This document shows positions 1-9,602 of a stretch of 64,000 nucleotides of DNA, piece after piece (position 1 is the stretch's first letter; each line of letters opens with the position of its first letter). Where the stretch lies: NCBI RefSeq assembly GCF_019090095.1, contig NZ_JAGQFP010000002.1:1-64000 (forward strand). Direction: 5' to 3'. The translations under genes and the position numbers were made by a program. Under the pieces are notes generated by a model. It did not search any database. It was given only the letters and a program-made list of their open reading frames with translations, and was not told the origin of the DNA. Origin of the DNA: Stutzerimonas stutzeri. GTDB taxonomy: Bacteria; Pseudomonadota; Gammaproteobacteria; Pseudomonadales; Pseudomonadaceae.

Positions 1-309
1 GTTGCGGTCGCAAGCAGAGCTTGCTCCTACATGTCGAGGGTGACTTCAGCCCGCTCGCTGAGCCGCCACCTGTAGGAGCACGCTCTGCGTGCGACAGGGC
101 CCTAAGGAAGGGCGTGGCATTTGGTCCTGCCGATGCAGGGTCTTTTCAGGAGCCCTCTGACCGCGATCGGGGATTGTGCGTGGTTGCGGTCGCAAGCAGA
201 GCTTGCTCCTACATGTCGAGGGTGACTTCAGCCCGCTCGCTGAGCCGCCACCTGTAGGAGCACGCTCTGCGTGCGACAGGGCCCTAAGGAAGGGCGTGGC
301 ATTTGGTCC
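1..309. repeat. 127-bp tandem duplication with REP-like palindromes
   Basis: Bases 1-127 recur, apparently identically, at 183-309, separated by 55 bp of other sequence. Each copy holds two outward-facing REP-like palindromes, one built on AGCAGAGCTTGCTCCTACA and one on TGTAGGAGCACGCTCTGCG. This is the paired (REPIN) arrangement common in Pseudomonas. The short reading frames across it are not credible genes. The second copy ends six bases before the stop of the PAS-GGDEF-EAL gene, so it may form that gene's 3' end structure. Confidence 0.85.
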
Positions 310-315
310 GGGCGA

Positions 316-3153
316 TCAGCCCAGCAATTCGACGAACGCCTCGGCCGGTACGGGGCGGCTGATCAGGTAGCCCTGCATCTCGTCGCAGCCGTGCGCCTTG
401 AGGAAATCCGCCTGCGCCTGGGTCTCGACGCCTTCGGCCACGACCTTGAGCTCCAGGCTGTGGACCATGGCGATGATCGCGCGGACGATGGCCGAGTCTT
501 CGCCGACCTGATCCAGCTCCGAAATGAACGAGCGATCGATCTTCACGTAGTCCACCGGGAAGCGCTTGAGGTAGCTCAGCGAGGAATAGCCGGTACCGAA
601 ATCATCGATGGCCAGCTTCACGCCGAACACGCGCAGCTGCCGGCTGATGTCGATCGCGTTGTCGATGTCATCCAGCAACTGGCTTTCGGTGAGTTCCAGT
701 TCGAGCCGGTCGGCCGGCAGGCCGGTTTCATCCAGTACTTGCCTCACGAGGCTGACGAAGTTGCCCTGGCGCAGCTGCTTGACCGACAGGTTGACCGACA
801 CGCGGATTTCCGCCAGCCCGTCGAGCTGCCACTGACGCGCCTGGCGACAGGCCTGGCGCAGCACGAACTCGCCCAATGGGATGATCAGCCCGGTTTCCTC
901 GGCCAACGGGATGAAGAACCCCGGGGCGATCAGCCCTTTCTGCGGATGACGCCAGCGTACCAGCGCCTCGGCTGCATCGAGACGGTCCTCCGCCACGTTC
1001 AGCCGCGGCTGGTAGAAGACCTCCAGCTGGCCTTCGTCCAGTGCGCGACGCAGCTGGTTTTCCAGCTTGAGGTTTTCCAGGCTCGACGCCTGCAAGCGCT
1101 CGGTAAAGAACTGCAGCGTGTTACCGCCCAGGTGCTTGGCGTGCTGCATGGCCATGTTCGCCTGCAGCAGCAGCGAACCCGCGTCCCGTGAGTTGTCCGG
1201 CATCAGGCTGGCGCCGATGGAGGCGCTGACCACCAAATCCTGATCGCCGATATGCATCGGCTTGCTGATGCGCGAGAGCAGTCGGCTGGCGATGTGCGCC
1301 AGGCTTGCAAGGCTGCCGTACCCGTCGAGTACCGCGACGAATTCGTCGCCGGACAGGCGTGCAATGGTGTCGGCATCCGAGAGCGTATGCGACAGACGCC
1401 GGGACACCTCGTGCAGCAGCTGGTCCGCGGCCTCGTGCCCCAGGCTTTCGTTGAGAACCTTGAAGCGATCCAGATCGATATAGAGCACCGCGAGCCCGCG
1501 GTTGCTGCTGCGACAGCGCTCGCAGGCACTGTGCAGGCGCTCCTTGAGCAGGGTCCGATTGGCCAGCCCGGTGAGCTCATCGAAATAGGTGAGGTAGCGC
1601 AGCCGCTCCTCGACCTGTCGCCTGACGCTGAGGTCGGAGATGAAGGCGACCACATTGCTGATGTTGCCGTGGGCATCGCGTACCACTTGCATCTGCGCCC
1701 ATTGCGGGTAGACCTCGCCGTTCTTGCGGGTCTCGATCAGCTCGCCTTCCCAGCTGCCGTCCTGCACCAGGCTTTCGCGAATCGTCGCGTATTGCTGGCG
1801 GCTGTCTTCCGAGCTGGCCAGCAGCGCGACGCTCCGTCCGATCAGTTCTTCACGGGTGTATCCGGACAGTTTGCAGCAGGCCTGGTTGACGGCCAGCAAA
1901 CGGAACTCGGGATCCATGATGGCCATGCCTTCGCTCGCGGCTTCGAACACGGTTGCGGCCAGCCGCAGCTGTTCGGCCTGGCGCTGGCTCTCGCTGATGT
2001 CCCGACGGGTGCCGATCATGCGCAAGGCCCGTCCGTTGGCGTCGCGCTCGGTGACCCGGCCGCGATCTTCGATCCAGATCGACGTACCGTCAGTCAGCAT
2101 GGCCCGATACTGCACCGAATAGCTGTCGGTCTTGCCCTTGAGGTGGTCGATCATGTCCTGCCGGACCCGCTCACCGTCATCGGGATGCACATCGGGACGC
2201 TGCTGTTCGGCGAGCCGCAGCCGGTCGCTGCGGCCGACGCCGAAAATGATGTCCATCCGCGAGTGATGGACTTCATCATTGGCCAGGTCCCAATCCCACA
2301 TCCCCAGCTCACTGGCCTCCATTGCCAGCGTCAGGCGTGCCTCGCTTTCGCGCAGCTCGCTGGTGCGCTCGGTCACGCGCCGCTCGAGCCCGTCGAACGC
2401 CTCACGCAGTTGACGCTCGGCATCACGGCGTTGCTCGACCTCGCGTGCCAGGTCGCCGTTCAGCGCGATGGCCTCGCTGCGCATACTCTCCAGGCGCCGG
2501 ATCAACCGTTGGTTGTGCATACGCTGCTGCAGGCTGTTGCTCACCAGCCGATTCATCTGCAAGGCGATCATGCTCAGCGTGAGCAGCACGATCGCGCCGA
2601 GCACTCCCCAGCCCTGCAGCTGCGCCTCGCCACTGCCCAGCAGCAGTGCCACCGCCGGCAGCAAGCAGGGGATCACGAAGGTCCCGAAGGCCCGTAGCGA
2701 GACGCCGCAGGCCACCCCCCCGGCAACGATGACCGAGGCCAGCGAACCCAGCAGCAGCGTCTGTTGCAGGAAGGTCCCAACGACGGCCAGTTCCACGAGG
2801 GCATAGCAGAGCGTGACGGCGCTGACGGTGCTGGCCAGCAGGAACGATCGCAGCCAGCGGGTCTGCTGCTGCGCTTCGGCGCTGGCCTTGGCGAAGGCGT
2901 GGGTCTGGTACAGGCGGAACAACGCGAGCAGGAACGTCCAGACCGACCAGGCCACCAGCTTCGGCGCGGGTCCGGTGTCCCAGAGCACGAACAGGAACAC
3001 CAGGCTCGACAGGGCCATCAGCAGCAACGCGAGCCGCGAGCCTTCATAGAGCAGGCGGGTGCGTTCGGCCTGATCGATGTCGGCACGGTTATACGCAGCG
3101 GCGTCGCGCAGATTAATGGCCGGAGACGGGTTGGCGTGTGCTGAATCGGTCAT
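316..3153 (-). CDS. Membrane-bound PAS-GGDEF-EAL cyclic-di-GMP phosphodiesterase
   Basis: This 945-residue protein probably sets cyclic-di-GMP levels at the inner membrane. Roughly residues 38-225 hold about six hydrophobic segments (a MASE-like sensor), followed by a coiled stretch to about 265. Two PAS domains follow (about 268-392 and 396-515), then GGDEF (about 520-690) and EAL (about 700-940). The EAL domain keeps EALVRW and DDFGTGYSS, which are typical of active phosphodiesterases. The GGDEF signature reads SGDEF and no upstream RxxD inhibitory site is visible, so cyclase activity is doubtful and the domain may be regulatory. The ATG start lies next to a leader with no gene. The sensed signal cannot be told from sequence. 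Confidence 0.9.
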   Translation of the reverse strand: MTDSAHANPSPAINLRDAAAYNRADIDQAERTRLLYEGSRLALLLMALSSLVFLFVLWDTGPAPKLVAWSVWTFLLALFRLYQTHAFAKASAEAQQQTRWLRSFLLASTVSAVTLCYALVELAVVGTFLQQTLLLGSLASVIVAGGVACGVSLRAFGTFVIPCLLPAVALLLGSGEAQLQGWGVLGAIVLLTLSMIALQMNRLVSNSLQQRMHNQRLIRRLESMRSEAIALNGDLAREVEQRRDAERQLREAFDGLERRVTERTSELRESEARLTLAMEASELGMWDWDLANDEVHHSRMDIIFGVGRSDRLRLAEQQRPDVHPDDGERVRQDMIDHLKGKTDSYSVQYRAMLTDGTSIWIEDRGRVTERDANGRALRMIGTRRDISESQRQAEQLRLAATVFEAASEGMAIMDPEFRLLAVNQACCKLSGYTREELIGRSVALLASSEDSRQQYATIRESLVQDGSWEGELIETRKNGEVYPQWAQMQVVRDAHGNISNVVAFISDLSVRRQVEERLRYLTYFDELTGLANRTLLKERLHSACERCRSSNRGLAVLYIDLDRFKVLNESLGHEAADQLLHEVSRRLSHTLSDADTIARLSGDEFVAVLDGYGSLASLAHIASRLLSRISKPMHIGDQDLVVSASIGASLMPDNSRDAGSLLLQANMAMQHAKHLGGNTLQFFTERLQASSLENLKLENQLRRALDEGQLEVFYQPRLNVAEDRLDAAEALVRWRHPQKGLIAPGFFIPLAEETGLIIPLGEFVLRQACRQARQWQLDGLAEIRVSVNLSVKQLRQGNFVSLVRQVLDETGLPADRLELELTESQLLDDIDNAIDISRQLRVFGVKLAIDDFGTGYSSLSYLKRFPVDYVKIDRSFISELDQVGEDSAIVRAIIAMVHSLELKVVAEGVETQAQADFLKAHGCDEMQGYLISRPVPAEAFVELLG

Positions 3154-3422
3154 CGCGTGTTCTTATCATTAGTTCTAGGGCAGCATCCTCGACACTGCAG
3201 CACCCTCGGATAATGGCACGTCGCTAGCGTGCGGTCATAGTCCGGCCCGACCAAAGACGCGCCGTGGTTATCCTCAGGTATAAATCGTGACCATTAGCTG
3301 GCCGGCAAACCTCATGCTAGACCCTACGCGTCGTGATCGACTACGCCTAGCCCCAGGTGTGCGACGTTGGCGTCCGTCCAATGCACGAGCGGCTCGGCCA
3401 GGTTTCCGGCTAGAATGGCGCC

Positions 3423-5615
3423 ATGCATGACGATCTCTCCCTCCTCCTGAATTCCCTTAACGATGCCCAGCGCCAGGCAGTGGCCGCGCCGCTGGGTCGT
3501 CACCTGGTCCTCGCCGGCGCCGGCTCGGGCAAGACCCGCGTGCTGGTGCACCGTATCGCCTGGCTGCATCAGGTCGAACGCGCCTCGCTGCACTCAATCC
3601 TGTCGGTGACCTTCACCAACAAGGCGGCCGCCGAGATGCGCCAGCGCATCGAGCAGCTGATGAAGGTCAACCCGCAGGGCATGTGGGTCGGCACCTTCCA
3701 CGGCCTGGCGCATCGCCTGCTGCGCGCGCACTGGCAGGAAGCCAAGTTGGCGCAGAACTTCCAGATCCTCGATTCCGACGATCAGCAGCGGCTGGTCAAG
3801 CGGGTGATCCGTGAGCTCGGCCTCGATGAGCAGCGCTGGCCGGCGCGCCAGGCCCAGTGGTGGATCAACGGGCAGAAGGACGAAGGCCTGCGGCCCAAGC
3901 ACATCCAGCCCAGCGGCGACCTGTTCCTGGCCACCATGCTGAGCATCTACCAGGCCTACGAAGAGGCCTGCGCGCGCGCCGGGGTGATCGACTTCTCTGA
4001 GCTGCTGCTGCGCGCGCTGGACCTCTGGCGCGACAACCCGGGCCTGCTCGACCATTATCAGCGGCGCTTCCGCCATATCCTGGTGGACGAGTTCCAGGAC
4101 ACCAACGCCGTGCAATACGCCTGGCTGCGCCTGCTGGCCAAGGGCGGCGAGAGCCTGATGGTAGTGGGCGACGACGATCAGTCGATCTACGGCTGGCGCG
4201 GCGCGCGGGTCGAGAACCTGCACCAGTTCAGCGAAGACTTCCCGGATGCCGAAACCATCCGCCTGGAGCAGAACTACCGCTCCACCGCCTGCATTCTCAA
4301 GGCCGCCAACGCACTGATCGCCAACAACCAGGGCCGCCTGGGCAAGGAACTCTGGACCGAGGGCTGCGAAGGCGAGCCGATCAGCCTCTACGCCGCCTTC
4401 AACGAGCACGACGAAGCCCGCTACGTGGTCGAAAGCATCGAGAGCGCGATCCGCAAGGAAGGCCTGGCCCGTAGCGAGATCGCCATCCTCTACCGCTCCA
4501 ACGCCCAGTCACGGGTATTGGAAGAAGCCCTGCTGCGCGAACGCATCCCCTACCGGATCTATGGCGGCCAGCGCTTCTTCGAGCGCGCCGAGATCAAGAA
4601 CGCCATGGCCTATCTGCGCCTGATCCAGACCCGCGACAACGACGCGGCGCTGGAGCGGGTGATCAACGTGCCGGCGCGTGGCATCGGTGAGAAGACCGTC
4701 GAATCCCTCCGCCAACTGGCCCGCCAGCAAGGCAGCTCGATGTGGGCCGCGCTGCATCAGGCGGTCGGTACCAAGGTGGTCTCGGGTCGCGCCGCCAGCG
4801 CGTTGAACGGGTTCGTCGAGCTGATCGACACCCTGGCCCTGAAGGTCGAAGGCATGCAGCTGCACAACATGGCGCAGCTGGTCATCGAGCAATCGGGGCT
4901 GCTGGCCTATCACCGCGACGAGAAAGGCGAGAAGGCCCAGGCGCGGGTGGAGAACCTCGAGGAACTGGTCTCCGCCGCGCGCGCCTTCGACAACTACAGC
5001 GAAGACGAAGAGGACGAGCAGACGCCGCTGGCCGCCTTCCTCGACCATGCCTCGCTGGAAGCCGGCGAGCAGCAGGCCGGTGACCACGAAGACAGCGTGC
5101 AGCTGATGACGCTGCACAGCGCCAAGGGCCTGGAGTTTCCGCTGGTGTTCCTGGTCGGCATGGAAGAAGGACTATTCCCGCACAAGATGAGCCTGGAGGA
5201 ACCCGGCCGCCTCGAAGAAGAGCGCCGCCTGGCCTACGTCGGCATCACCCGCGCCATGCAGCAGCTGATCATCACCTACGCCGAAACCCGCCGGCTATAC
5301 GGCAGCGAGACCTACAACAAGGTCTCGCGCTTCGTCCGCGAGCTGCCGCCGGCGCTGGTCAGCGAAGTGCGCCTGAGCAATACCGTCAGCCGCAGCTTCA
5401 ATACCCGAGGCATGAGTGGGGGCTCGCTGTTCGACGGTGCCAACGTGCCGGAAACGCCGTTCAACCTCGGACAACGCGTCCGTCATTCACTGTTTGGCGA
5501 GGGCACTATTCTCAATTTCGAAGGCGCTGGCGCCCAGGCCCGCGTGCAGGTCAACTTCGAGAGTGAAGGAAGCAAGTGGTTGATGCTCAGTTATGCCAAA
5601 CTGGAAGCGCTATGA
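3423..5615 (+). CDS. uvrD: UvrD-type DNA helicase II
   Basis: This is a superfamily 1A 3'-5' DNA helicase of 730 residues, the usual UvrD length. UvrD removes UvrC and the incised strand in nucleotide excision repair and acts in mismatch repair. Visible motifs are Walker A AGAGSGKT (about 31-38), VDEFQDTN (motif II, about 222) with GDDDQSIYGWRGA (motif III), QNYRST (motif IV), TLHSAKGLEF (motif V) and VGITRAMQQL (motif VI). The C-terminus (about 670-725) holds the RVRHSLFGEGTI stretch typical of the UvrD/PcrA tail. It stands alone between a short spacer and a TRAP-type lipoprotein gene. A Rep assignment is less likely because of this tail. Confidence 0.93.
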   Translation: MHDDLSLLLNSLNDAQRQAVAAPLGRHLVLAGAGSGKTRVLVHRIAWLHQVERASLHSILSVTFTNKAAAEMRQRIEQLMKVNPQGMWVGTFHGLAHRLLRAHWQEAKLAQNFQILDSDDQQRLVKRVIRELGLDEQRWPARQAQWWINGQKDEGLRPKHIQPSGDLFLATMLSIYQAYEEACARAGVIDFSELLLRALDLWRDNPGLLDHYQRRFRHILVDEFQDTNAVQYAWLRLLAKGGESLMVVGDDDQSIYGWRGARVENLHQFSEDFPDAETIRLEQNYRSTACILKAANALIANNQGRLGKELWTEGCEGEPISLYAAFNEHDEARYVVESIESAIRKEGLARSEIAILYRSNAQSRVLEEALLRERIPYRIYGGQRFFERAEIKNAMAYLRLIQTRDNDAALERVINVPARGIGEKTVESLRQLARQQGSSMWAALHQAVGTKVVSGRAASALNGFVELIDTLALKVEGMQLHNMAQLVIEQSGLLAYHRDEKGEKAQARVENLEELVSAARAFDNYSEDEEDEQTPLAAFLDHASLEAGEQQAGDHEDSVQLMTLHSAKGLEFPLVFLVGMEEGLFPHKMSLEEPGRLEEERRLAYVGITRAMQQLIITYAETRRLYGSETYNKVSRFVRELPPALVSEVRLSNTVSRSFNTRGMSGGSLFDGANVPETPFNLGQRVRHSLFGEGTILNFEGAGAQARVQVNFESEGSKWLMLSYAKLEAL

Positions 5616-5661
5616 CGTTTACGTCAACCTGTACCCATACTAATAAAATCGCCTAAGGAAA

Positions 5662-6783
5662 TTGCCATTCATGAAACGCCGTCACTTGTTTGGTGTTGCC
5701 GCTGCCGTGCTCGCGTCGCTCAGCCTCCTTGGCTGTAAAGACGAAAAGAAGGTCGAAACCACCCCCGAGCCGAAGGCCGCAGCTGCCAGCGAAGCGCCGC
5801 AAACCTACAACTGGAAGATGGTCACCGCCTGGCCGAAGAATTACCCGGGCCTGGGCACCGCCGCGCAGCGGTTGGCCGATCGCGTCAATGCCATGAGCGA
5901 TGGCCGGCTGACCATCAAGGTCTACGCCGCCGGCGAACTGGTACCGGCCCTCGAAGTGTTCGATGCCGTCTCGCGCGGCACCGCCGAACTCGGCCATGGC
6001 GCCGCCTATTACTGGAAAGGCAAGGTGCCGACGGCGCAGTTCTTCACCTCGGTTCCGTTCGGCCTGTCGACCAGCGAAATGAACGCCTGGCTGACCCGCG
6101 GTGGTGGCCAGGCCTTCTGGGACGAGGCCTACGCACCCTATGGCGTCAAACCCATGGTGGTCGGCAATACCGGCATGCAGATGGGCGGCTGGTTCAACAA
6201 GGAAATCAACTCGCTCGACGACCTCAAGGGCCTGAAGATCCGTACCCCGGGCCTCGGCGGTGAAGTGCTGAGCCGCCTCGGCGCGACCACCGTCAACATG
6301 CCGGGCGGCGAGGTGTTCACCGCGCTGCAGACGGGCGCCATCGACGCCACCGACTGGGTCAGCCCGTACAACGACCTCGCCTTCGGCCTGCACAAAGCCG
6401 CCAAGTACTACTACTACCCGGGCTGGCAGGAGCCGCAGGCCGTGCTCGAACTGCTGGTCAACCAGAAGGCCCTCGACAGCCTGCCCGAGGACCTGCGCGC
6501 CATTCTCACCGAAGCAGCGCTGGCCGCCAGCCGCGACATGATGGACGACTACGTCTACAACAATGCCCTGGCCCTCGAGCAGCTCAAGCAGCAAGGCACG
6601 CAGCTCAAGCGCTTCCCTGACGAGGTGCTGAATGCGATGCGCGAGCAGGCCGACGCCGTACTCGGCGACCTGGCCGCACAAAGCGAGCTGAACGGCCGCA
6701 TCTGGGCATCGATGAAAGCCTTCCAGGCACAGGTCACGCCGATGCACGAGATCTCCGAGAAAGAGCTGTACAACTGGCGCTAA
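5662..6783 (+). CDS. TRAP-type solute-binding lipoprotein (DctP family)
   Basis: This 373-residue extracytoplasmic solute receptor begins with a lipoprotein signal (MKRRHLFGVAAAVLASLSLL, lipobox LLGC at Cys25). It should therefore be membrane-anchored in the periplasm. The DctP fold is shown by the middle segments YYWKGKVPTAQFF, LKIRTPGLGGEVL, NMPGGEVFTALQTGAIDATDW and YYYYPGWQEP, which resemble the alpha-keto-acid/lactate receptor branch (TakP-like). The ligand is inferred, not shown. No dctQ or dctM membrane subunits adjoin it, so it is an orphan receptor here. The lipobox is unusual, because most TRAP receptors are soluble. Confidence 0.82.
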   Translation: MPFMKRRHLFGVAAAVLASLSLLGCKDEKKVETTPEPKAAAASEAPQTYNWKMVTAWPKNYPGLGTAAQRLADRVNAMSDGRLTIKVYAAGELVPALEVFDAVSRGTAELGHGAAYYWKGKVPTAQFFTSVPFGLSTSEMNAWLTRGGGQAFWDEAYAPYGVKPMVVGNTGMQMGGWFNKEINSLDDLKGLKIRTPGLGGEVLSRLGATTVNMPGGEVFTALQTGAIDATDWVSPYNDLAFGLHKAAKYYYYPGWQEPQAVLELLVNQKALDSLPEDLRAILTEAALAASRDMMDDYVYNNALALEQLKQQGTQLKRFPDEVLNAMREQADAVLGDLAAQSELNGRIWASMKAFQAQVTPMHEISEKELYNWR

Positions 6784-6918
6784 CCCCGCAGACCGCTGCG
6801 TTTGCCATCCGACCCGGCAAACGCAGCGACGCAAAAGCCCGAAACACTCTGCAACTGGCGCGCCCCGACCGGGGCGTGCACCATCTGCTCCGAATCTCCA
6901 TCCGACCAGGACTACCAA

Positions 6919-7761
6919 ATGCAACGTGTGCTCAGCATTTTCATGGCGCTGTGTATCGGCCTGACCCTCAGCCTCGATGCCAACGCCAAGCGCTTTGGCG
7001 GCGGCAAGAGCTTCGGCTCGGCGCCCAGCCATCAAACTCGCCAGGCGCCCCAGCAGACCCAGGCCACCACCACGCAGGCAGGCCGCCAGACCCCGGCCGC
7101 GGCCAGCGGTGCCTCGCGCTGGCTCGGCCCATTGGCCGGCCTCGCCGCCGGTGGCCTGCTCGCCTCGATGTTCATGGGTGATGGCTTCGAGGGCATCCAG
7201 TTCATGGACATCCTGATCTTCGGCGGTATCGCCTTCCTGCTGTTCCGCCTCCTTGCCGCCCGCCGTCGCCAGCAGCAGCCGGCCATGGCCGGACACGGGC
7301 ACGGGCACGCACCGATGCAACGTGAGATGCCAGCGCAACACTCGATCTTCGGTGGCAGCGCCGCTCCGGCCGCGCCCGTGATCAACGCGCCCGCCTGGTT
7401 CAACGAGCAGAACTTCGTCGCGGCGGCACGCGAGCACTTCCTGTCGCTGCAGCAGCATTGGGATGCCAATGAGATGGACAAGATCGCCGAGTTCGTCACG
7501 CCGCAGCTGCTCGACTTCCTCAAGCGCGAACGCGCCGAGATTGGCGACGCCTACCAGTCGACCTATATCGACGACCTGCAGATTCAGCTCGATGGCGTGG
7601 ACGACCAGGCCGACAAGACCATCGCCACCCTGACCTTCGCCGGCGTCTCGAAGAACTCGCGCTTCGACCAGGGCGAGCCCTTCAGCGAAAGCTGGCGCAT
7701 GGAACGTGCGCAGGGCGAGAACCAGCCATGGCTGGTCGCGGGTATCCGCCAGAACGCCTGA
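6919..7761 (+). CDS. Tim44-like domain membrane protein
   Basis: This 280-residue protein has an N-terminal signal (MQRVLSIFMALCIGLTLSLD, residues 1-20), then a low-complexity linker rich in Gln, Ala, Thr and Gly. A hydrophobic pair follows (about 70-110, WLGPLAGLAAGGLLASMF and FMDILIFGGIAFLLFRLL), and a C-terminal Tim44-like domain of about 140 residues (from WFNEQNFVAAAREHF). Bacterial Tim44-domain proteins are membrane proteins of poorly defined function. I chose the ATG at 6919 because AGGA lies just upstream and it gives a clean signal peptide. An upstream in-frame extension has no such features. A strong palindromic terminator follows. Confidence 0.82.
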   Translation: MQRVLSIFMALCIGLTLSLDANAKRFGGGKSFGSAPSHQTRQAPQQTQATTTQAGRQTPAAASGASRWLGPLAGLAAGGLLASMFMGDGFEGIQFMDILIFGGIAFLLFRLLAARRRQQQPAMAGHGHGHAPMQREMPAQHSIFGGSAAPAAPVINAPAWFNEQNFVAAAREHFLSLQQHWDANEMDKIAEFVTPQLLDFLKRERAEIGDAYQSTYIDDLQIQLDGVDDQADKTIATLTFAGVSKNSRFDQGEPFSESWRMERAQGENQPWLVAGIRQNA

Positions 7762-7779
7762 CCCGCGCAGCGGTCACCC

Positions 7780-7805
7780 ACAAACCCGGGCTAGCCCGGG
7801 TTTGT
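7780..7805 (+). terminator. Rho-independent-type hairpin after the Tim44 gene
   Basis: This is a perfect palindrome, AAACCCGGGCTAGCCCGGGTTT with flanking AC and GT, followed by a short T-rich stretch (GTCATTT). It lies 19 bp after the Tim44-domain stop codon. Confidence 0.65.
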
Positions 7806-8192
7806 CATTTCTGCGATTCGCGATTTGCGATTCGCCGCCCGATCCGGCACAACGGCGAGCCCCACCAGACGGGCGCCCCACGGCCGAGCCCACGGACCCG
7901 CCCCTTCCCCGACCCACGCCTGCGGTGAGCCGCCTGCAGCCGGCAATCTTCATCGCCACACCCGCGCGCGATCGCCCTCGCCATGCCCGCGCACGCCTGT
8001 GAAGCACGTCGCCGATTTACCGACCAGCTGAGCTGAACCCTGTGAAGAATTAAGCGTCTATGCTGATCGCGAAGTAGAAAAAAGATTGGAGTCCTGCGTG
8101 CCAGGCAACCTCGCCACCGGGTTCAGCACCGTCAGCACGGCTCGCGCGCCCGCCGCCCCGTCCATGCCGTATCGCCATCCGGATCCTCAGCC
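7806..8192. other. Intergenic region upstream of selA, no gene seen
   Basis: This is 387 bp between the terminator and selA. Several short overlapping frames exist on both strands but none has a ribosome-binding site or recognisable protein. The region presumably holds the selA promoter. An AT-richer patch at about 8040-8090 is the likeliest place. Confidence 0.4.
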
Positions 8193-9602
8193 ATGAGCAG
8201 TGCTCGCCTGCCTTCGGTCGACCGCCTACTGCGTGCCCCCGCCTGCGAGCCGCTGCAGCAGCGCTATGGCCGCGAGGCGCTGCTCGGCACCCTGCGCGAC
8301 CTCCTCGACGAACTGCGCGAACCGGCTCGTCAGGGCCAGCTCGCCGCACTGGAGCTGTCCGAAGCGGTACTCGCCGGCCGTGCCGGGGAACGCCTGGCCA
8401 ACCAGCATCGCAGCCGCGTACGCCGCGTATTCAACCTGACCGGTACCGTGCTGCACACCAACCTCGGCCGCGCTCTGCTACCGGATGAAGCCATCGAGGC
8501 GATCACCCTGGCGGCGCGCTACCCGATGAACCTGGAGTTCGACCTGGCCAGCGGCAAGCGTGGCGACCGCGACGACTTGATCGAAGGCCTGATCCGCGAG
8601 CTGACCGGCGCCGAAGCCGTCACCGTGGTCAACAACAACGCCGCCGCCGTGCTGCTGGCATTGAACAGCCTCGGCGCGCGCAAGGAAGGCATCATTTCGC
8701 GCGGTGAGCTGATCGAGATCGGCGGCGCCTTCCGCATCCCCGACATCATGGCCCGTGCCGGCGTGAAGCTGCACGAGGTCGGCACCACCAACCGCACCCA
8801 TGCGCGCGACTACGAGAACGCCATCGGCCCGCGCAGCGGCCTGCTGATGCGCGTGCACACCAGCAATTACAGCGTGCAGGGTTTTACCAGCAGCGTCGCC
8901 ACCGCCGAACTGGCCGCTATCGCCCGCGCCCATGAGCTGCCGCTGCTCGAAGACCTGGGCAGCGGCAGCCTGGTCGACCTGTCCCGCTGGGGTCTGCCGA
9001 AAGAGCCGACCGTGCAGGAAGCCCTGCGGGACGGCGCCGACATCGTCACCTTCAGTGGCGACAAGCTGCTCGGTGGCCCACAGGCGGGCCTGATCGTCGG
9101 GCGTCGCGAGCTTATCCAGAAGATCAAGAAGAACCCGCTCAAGCGCGCGCTGCGTGTCGACAAACTGACCCTGGCGGCGCTCGAGGCGGTGCTCAATCTC
9201 TACCGCGACCCCGATCGCCTCGGCGAGCGCCTGACCAGTCTGCGCCTGTTGAGTCGCCCGCAGGCCGATATCCGCGTACAGGCCGAGCGGCTCGCGCCGG
9301 CACTGGCCGGCGCCCTAGGCGAGACCTGGCAGGTCACCGCGAGCGACGCACTGGGCATGATCGGCAGTGGCGCACAACCGGTGGCACGCCTGCCCAGCGC
9401 CGCGCTGTGCATTCGCGCGCTGCAACCCAGGCGCTTGCGCGGCCGCAGCCTGCGCCAGCTGGAAGAAGCGCTGCGCCGCCTGCCGATCCCGATCCTGGGC
9501 CGGATCGCCGACGACGCGCTCTGGCTCGACCTGCGGCAACTGGACGACGAGCCGGCGCTGCTGGAACAGCTGCCGCACCTGCAGCAGGAGCTGGCGTCAT
9601 GA
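8193..9602 (+). CDS. selA: L-seryl-tRNA(Sec) selenium transferase SelA
   Basis: SelA is a PLP enzyme that converts Ser-tRNA(Sec) to Sec-tRNA(Sec) using selenophosphate. The 469-residue length is normal. The family signature is visible as [42 protein letters not shown] and the PLP-lysine region [12 protein letters not shown] (Lys at about 290). The stop codon overlaps the selB start (ATGA), so the two are translationally coupled. tRNA-Sec lies about 2.6 kb after selB, displaced by an inserted element. Together with selB and selC this shows the organism decodes UGA as selenocysteine. No selenoprotein gene is visible in the window. Confidence 0.97.
   Translation: MSSARLPSVDRLLRAPACEPLQQRYGREALLGTLRDLLDELREPARQGQLAALELSEAVLAGRAGERLANQHRSRVRRVFNLTGTVLHTNLGRALLPDEAIEAITLAARYPMNLEFDLASGKRGDRDDLIEGLIRELTGAEAVTVVNNNAAAVLLALNSLGARKEGIISRGELIEIGGAFRIPDIMARAGVKLHEVGTTNRTHARDYENAIGPRSGLLMRVHTSNYSVQGFTSSVATAELAAIARAHELPLLEDLGSGSLVDLSRWGLPKEPTVQEALRDGADIVTFSGDKLLGGPQAGLIVGRRELIQKIKKNPLKRALRVDKLTLAALEAVLNLYRDPDRLGERLTSLRLLSRPQADIRVQAERLAPALAGALGETWQVTASDALGMIGSGAQPVARLPSAALCIRALQPRRLRGRSLRQLEEALRRLPIPILGRIADDALWLDLRQLDDEPALLEQLPHLQQELAS

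Noticed and set aside
1252..2697. 481-codon frame opposite the GGDEF-EAL gene
   Set aside because: Antisense shadow of a high-GC gene with intact conserved domains; no recognisable domain in the shadow.
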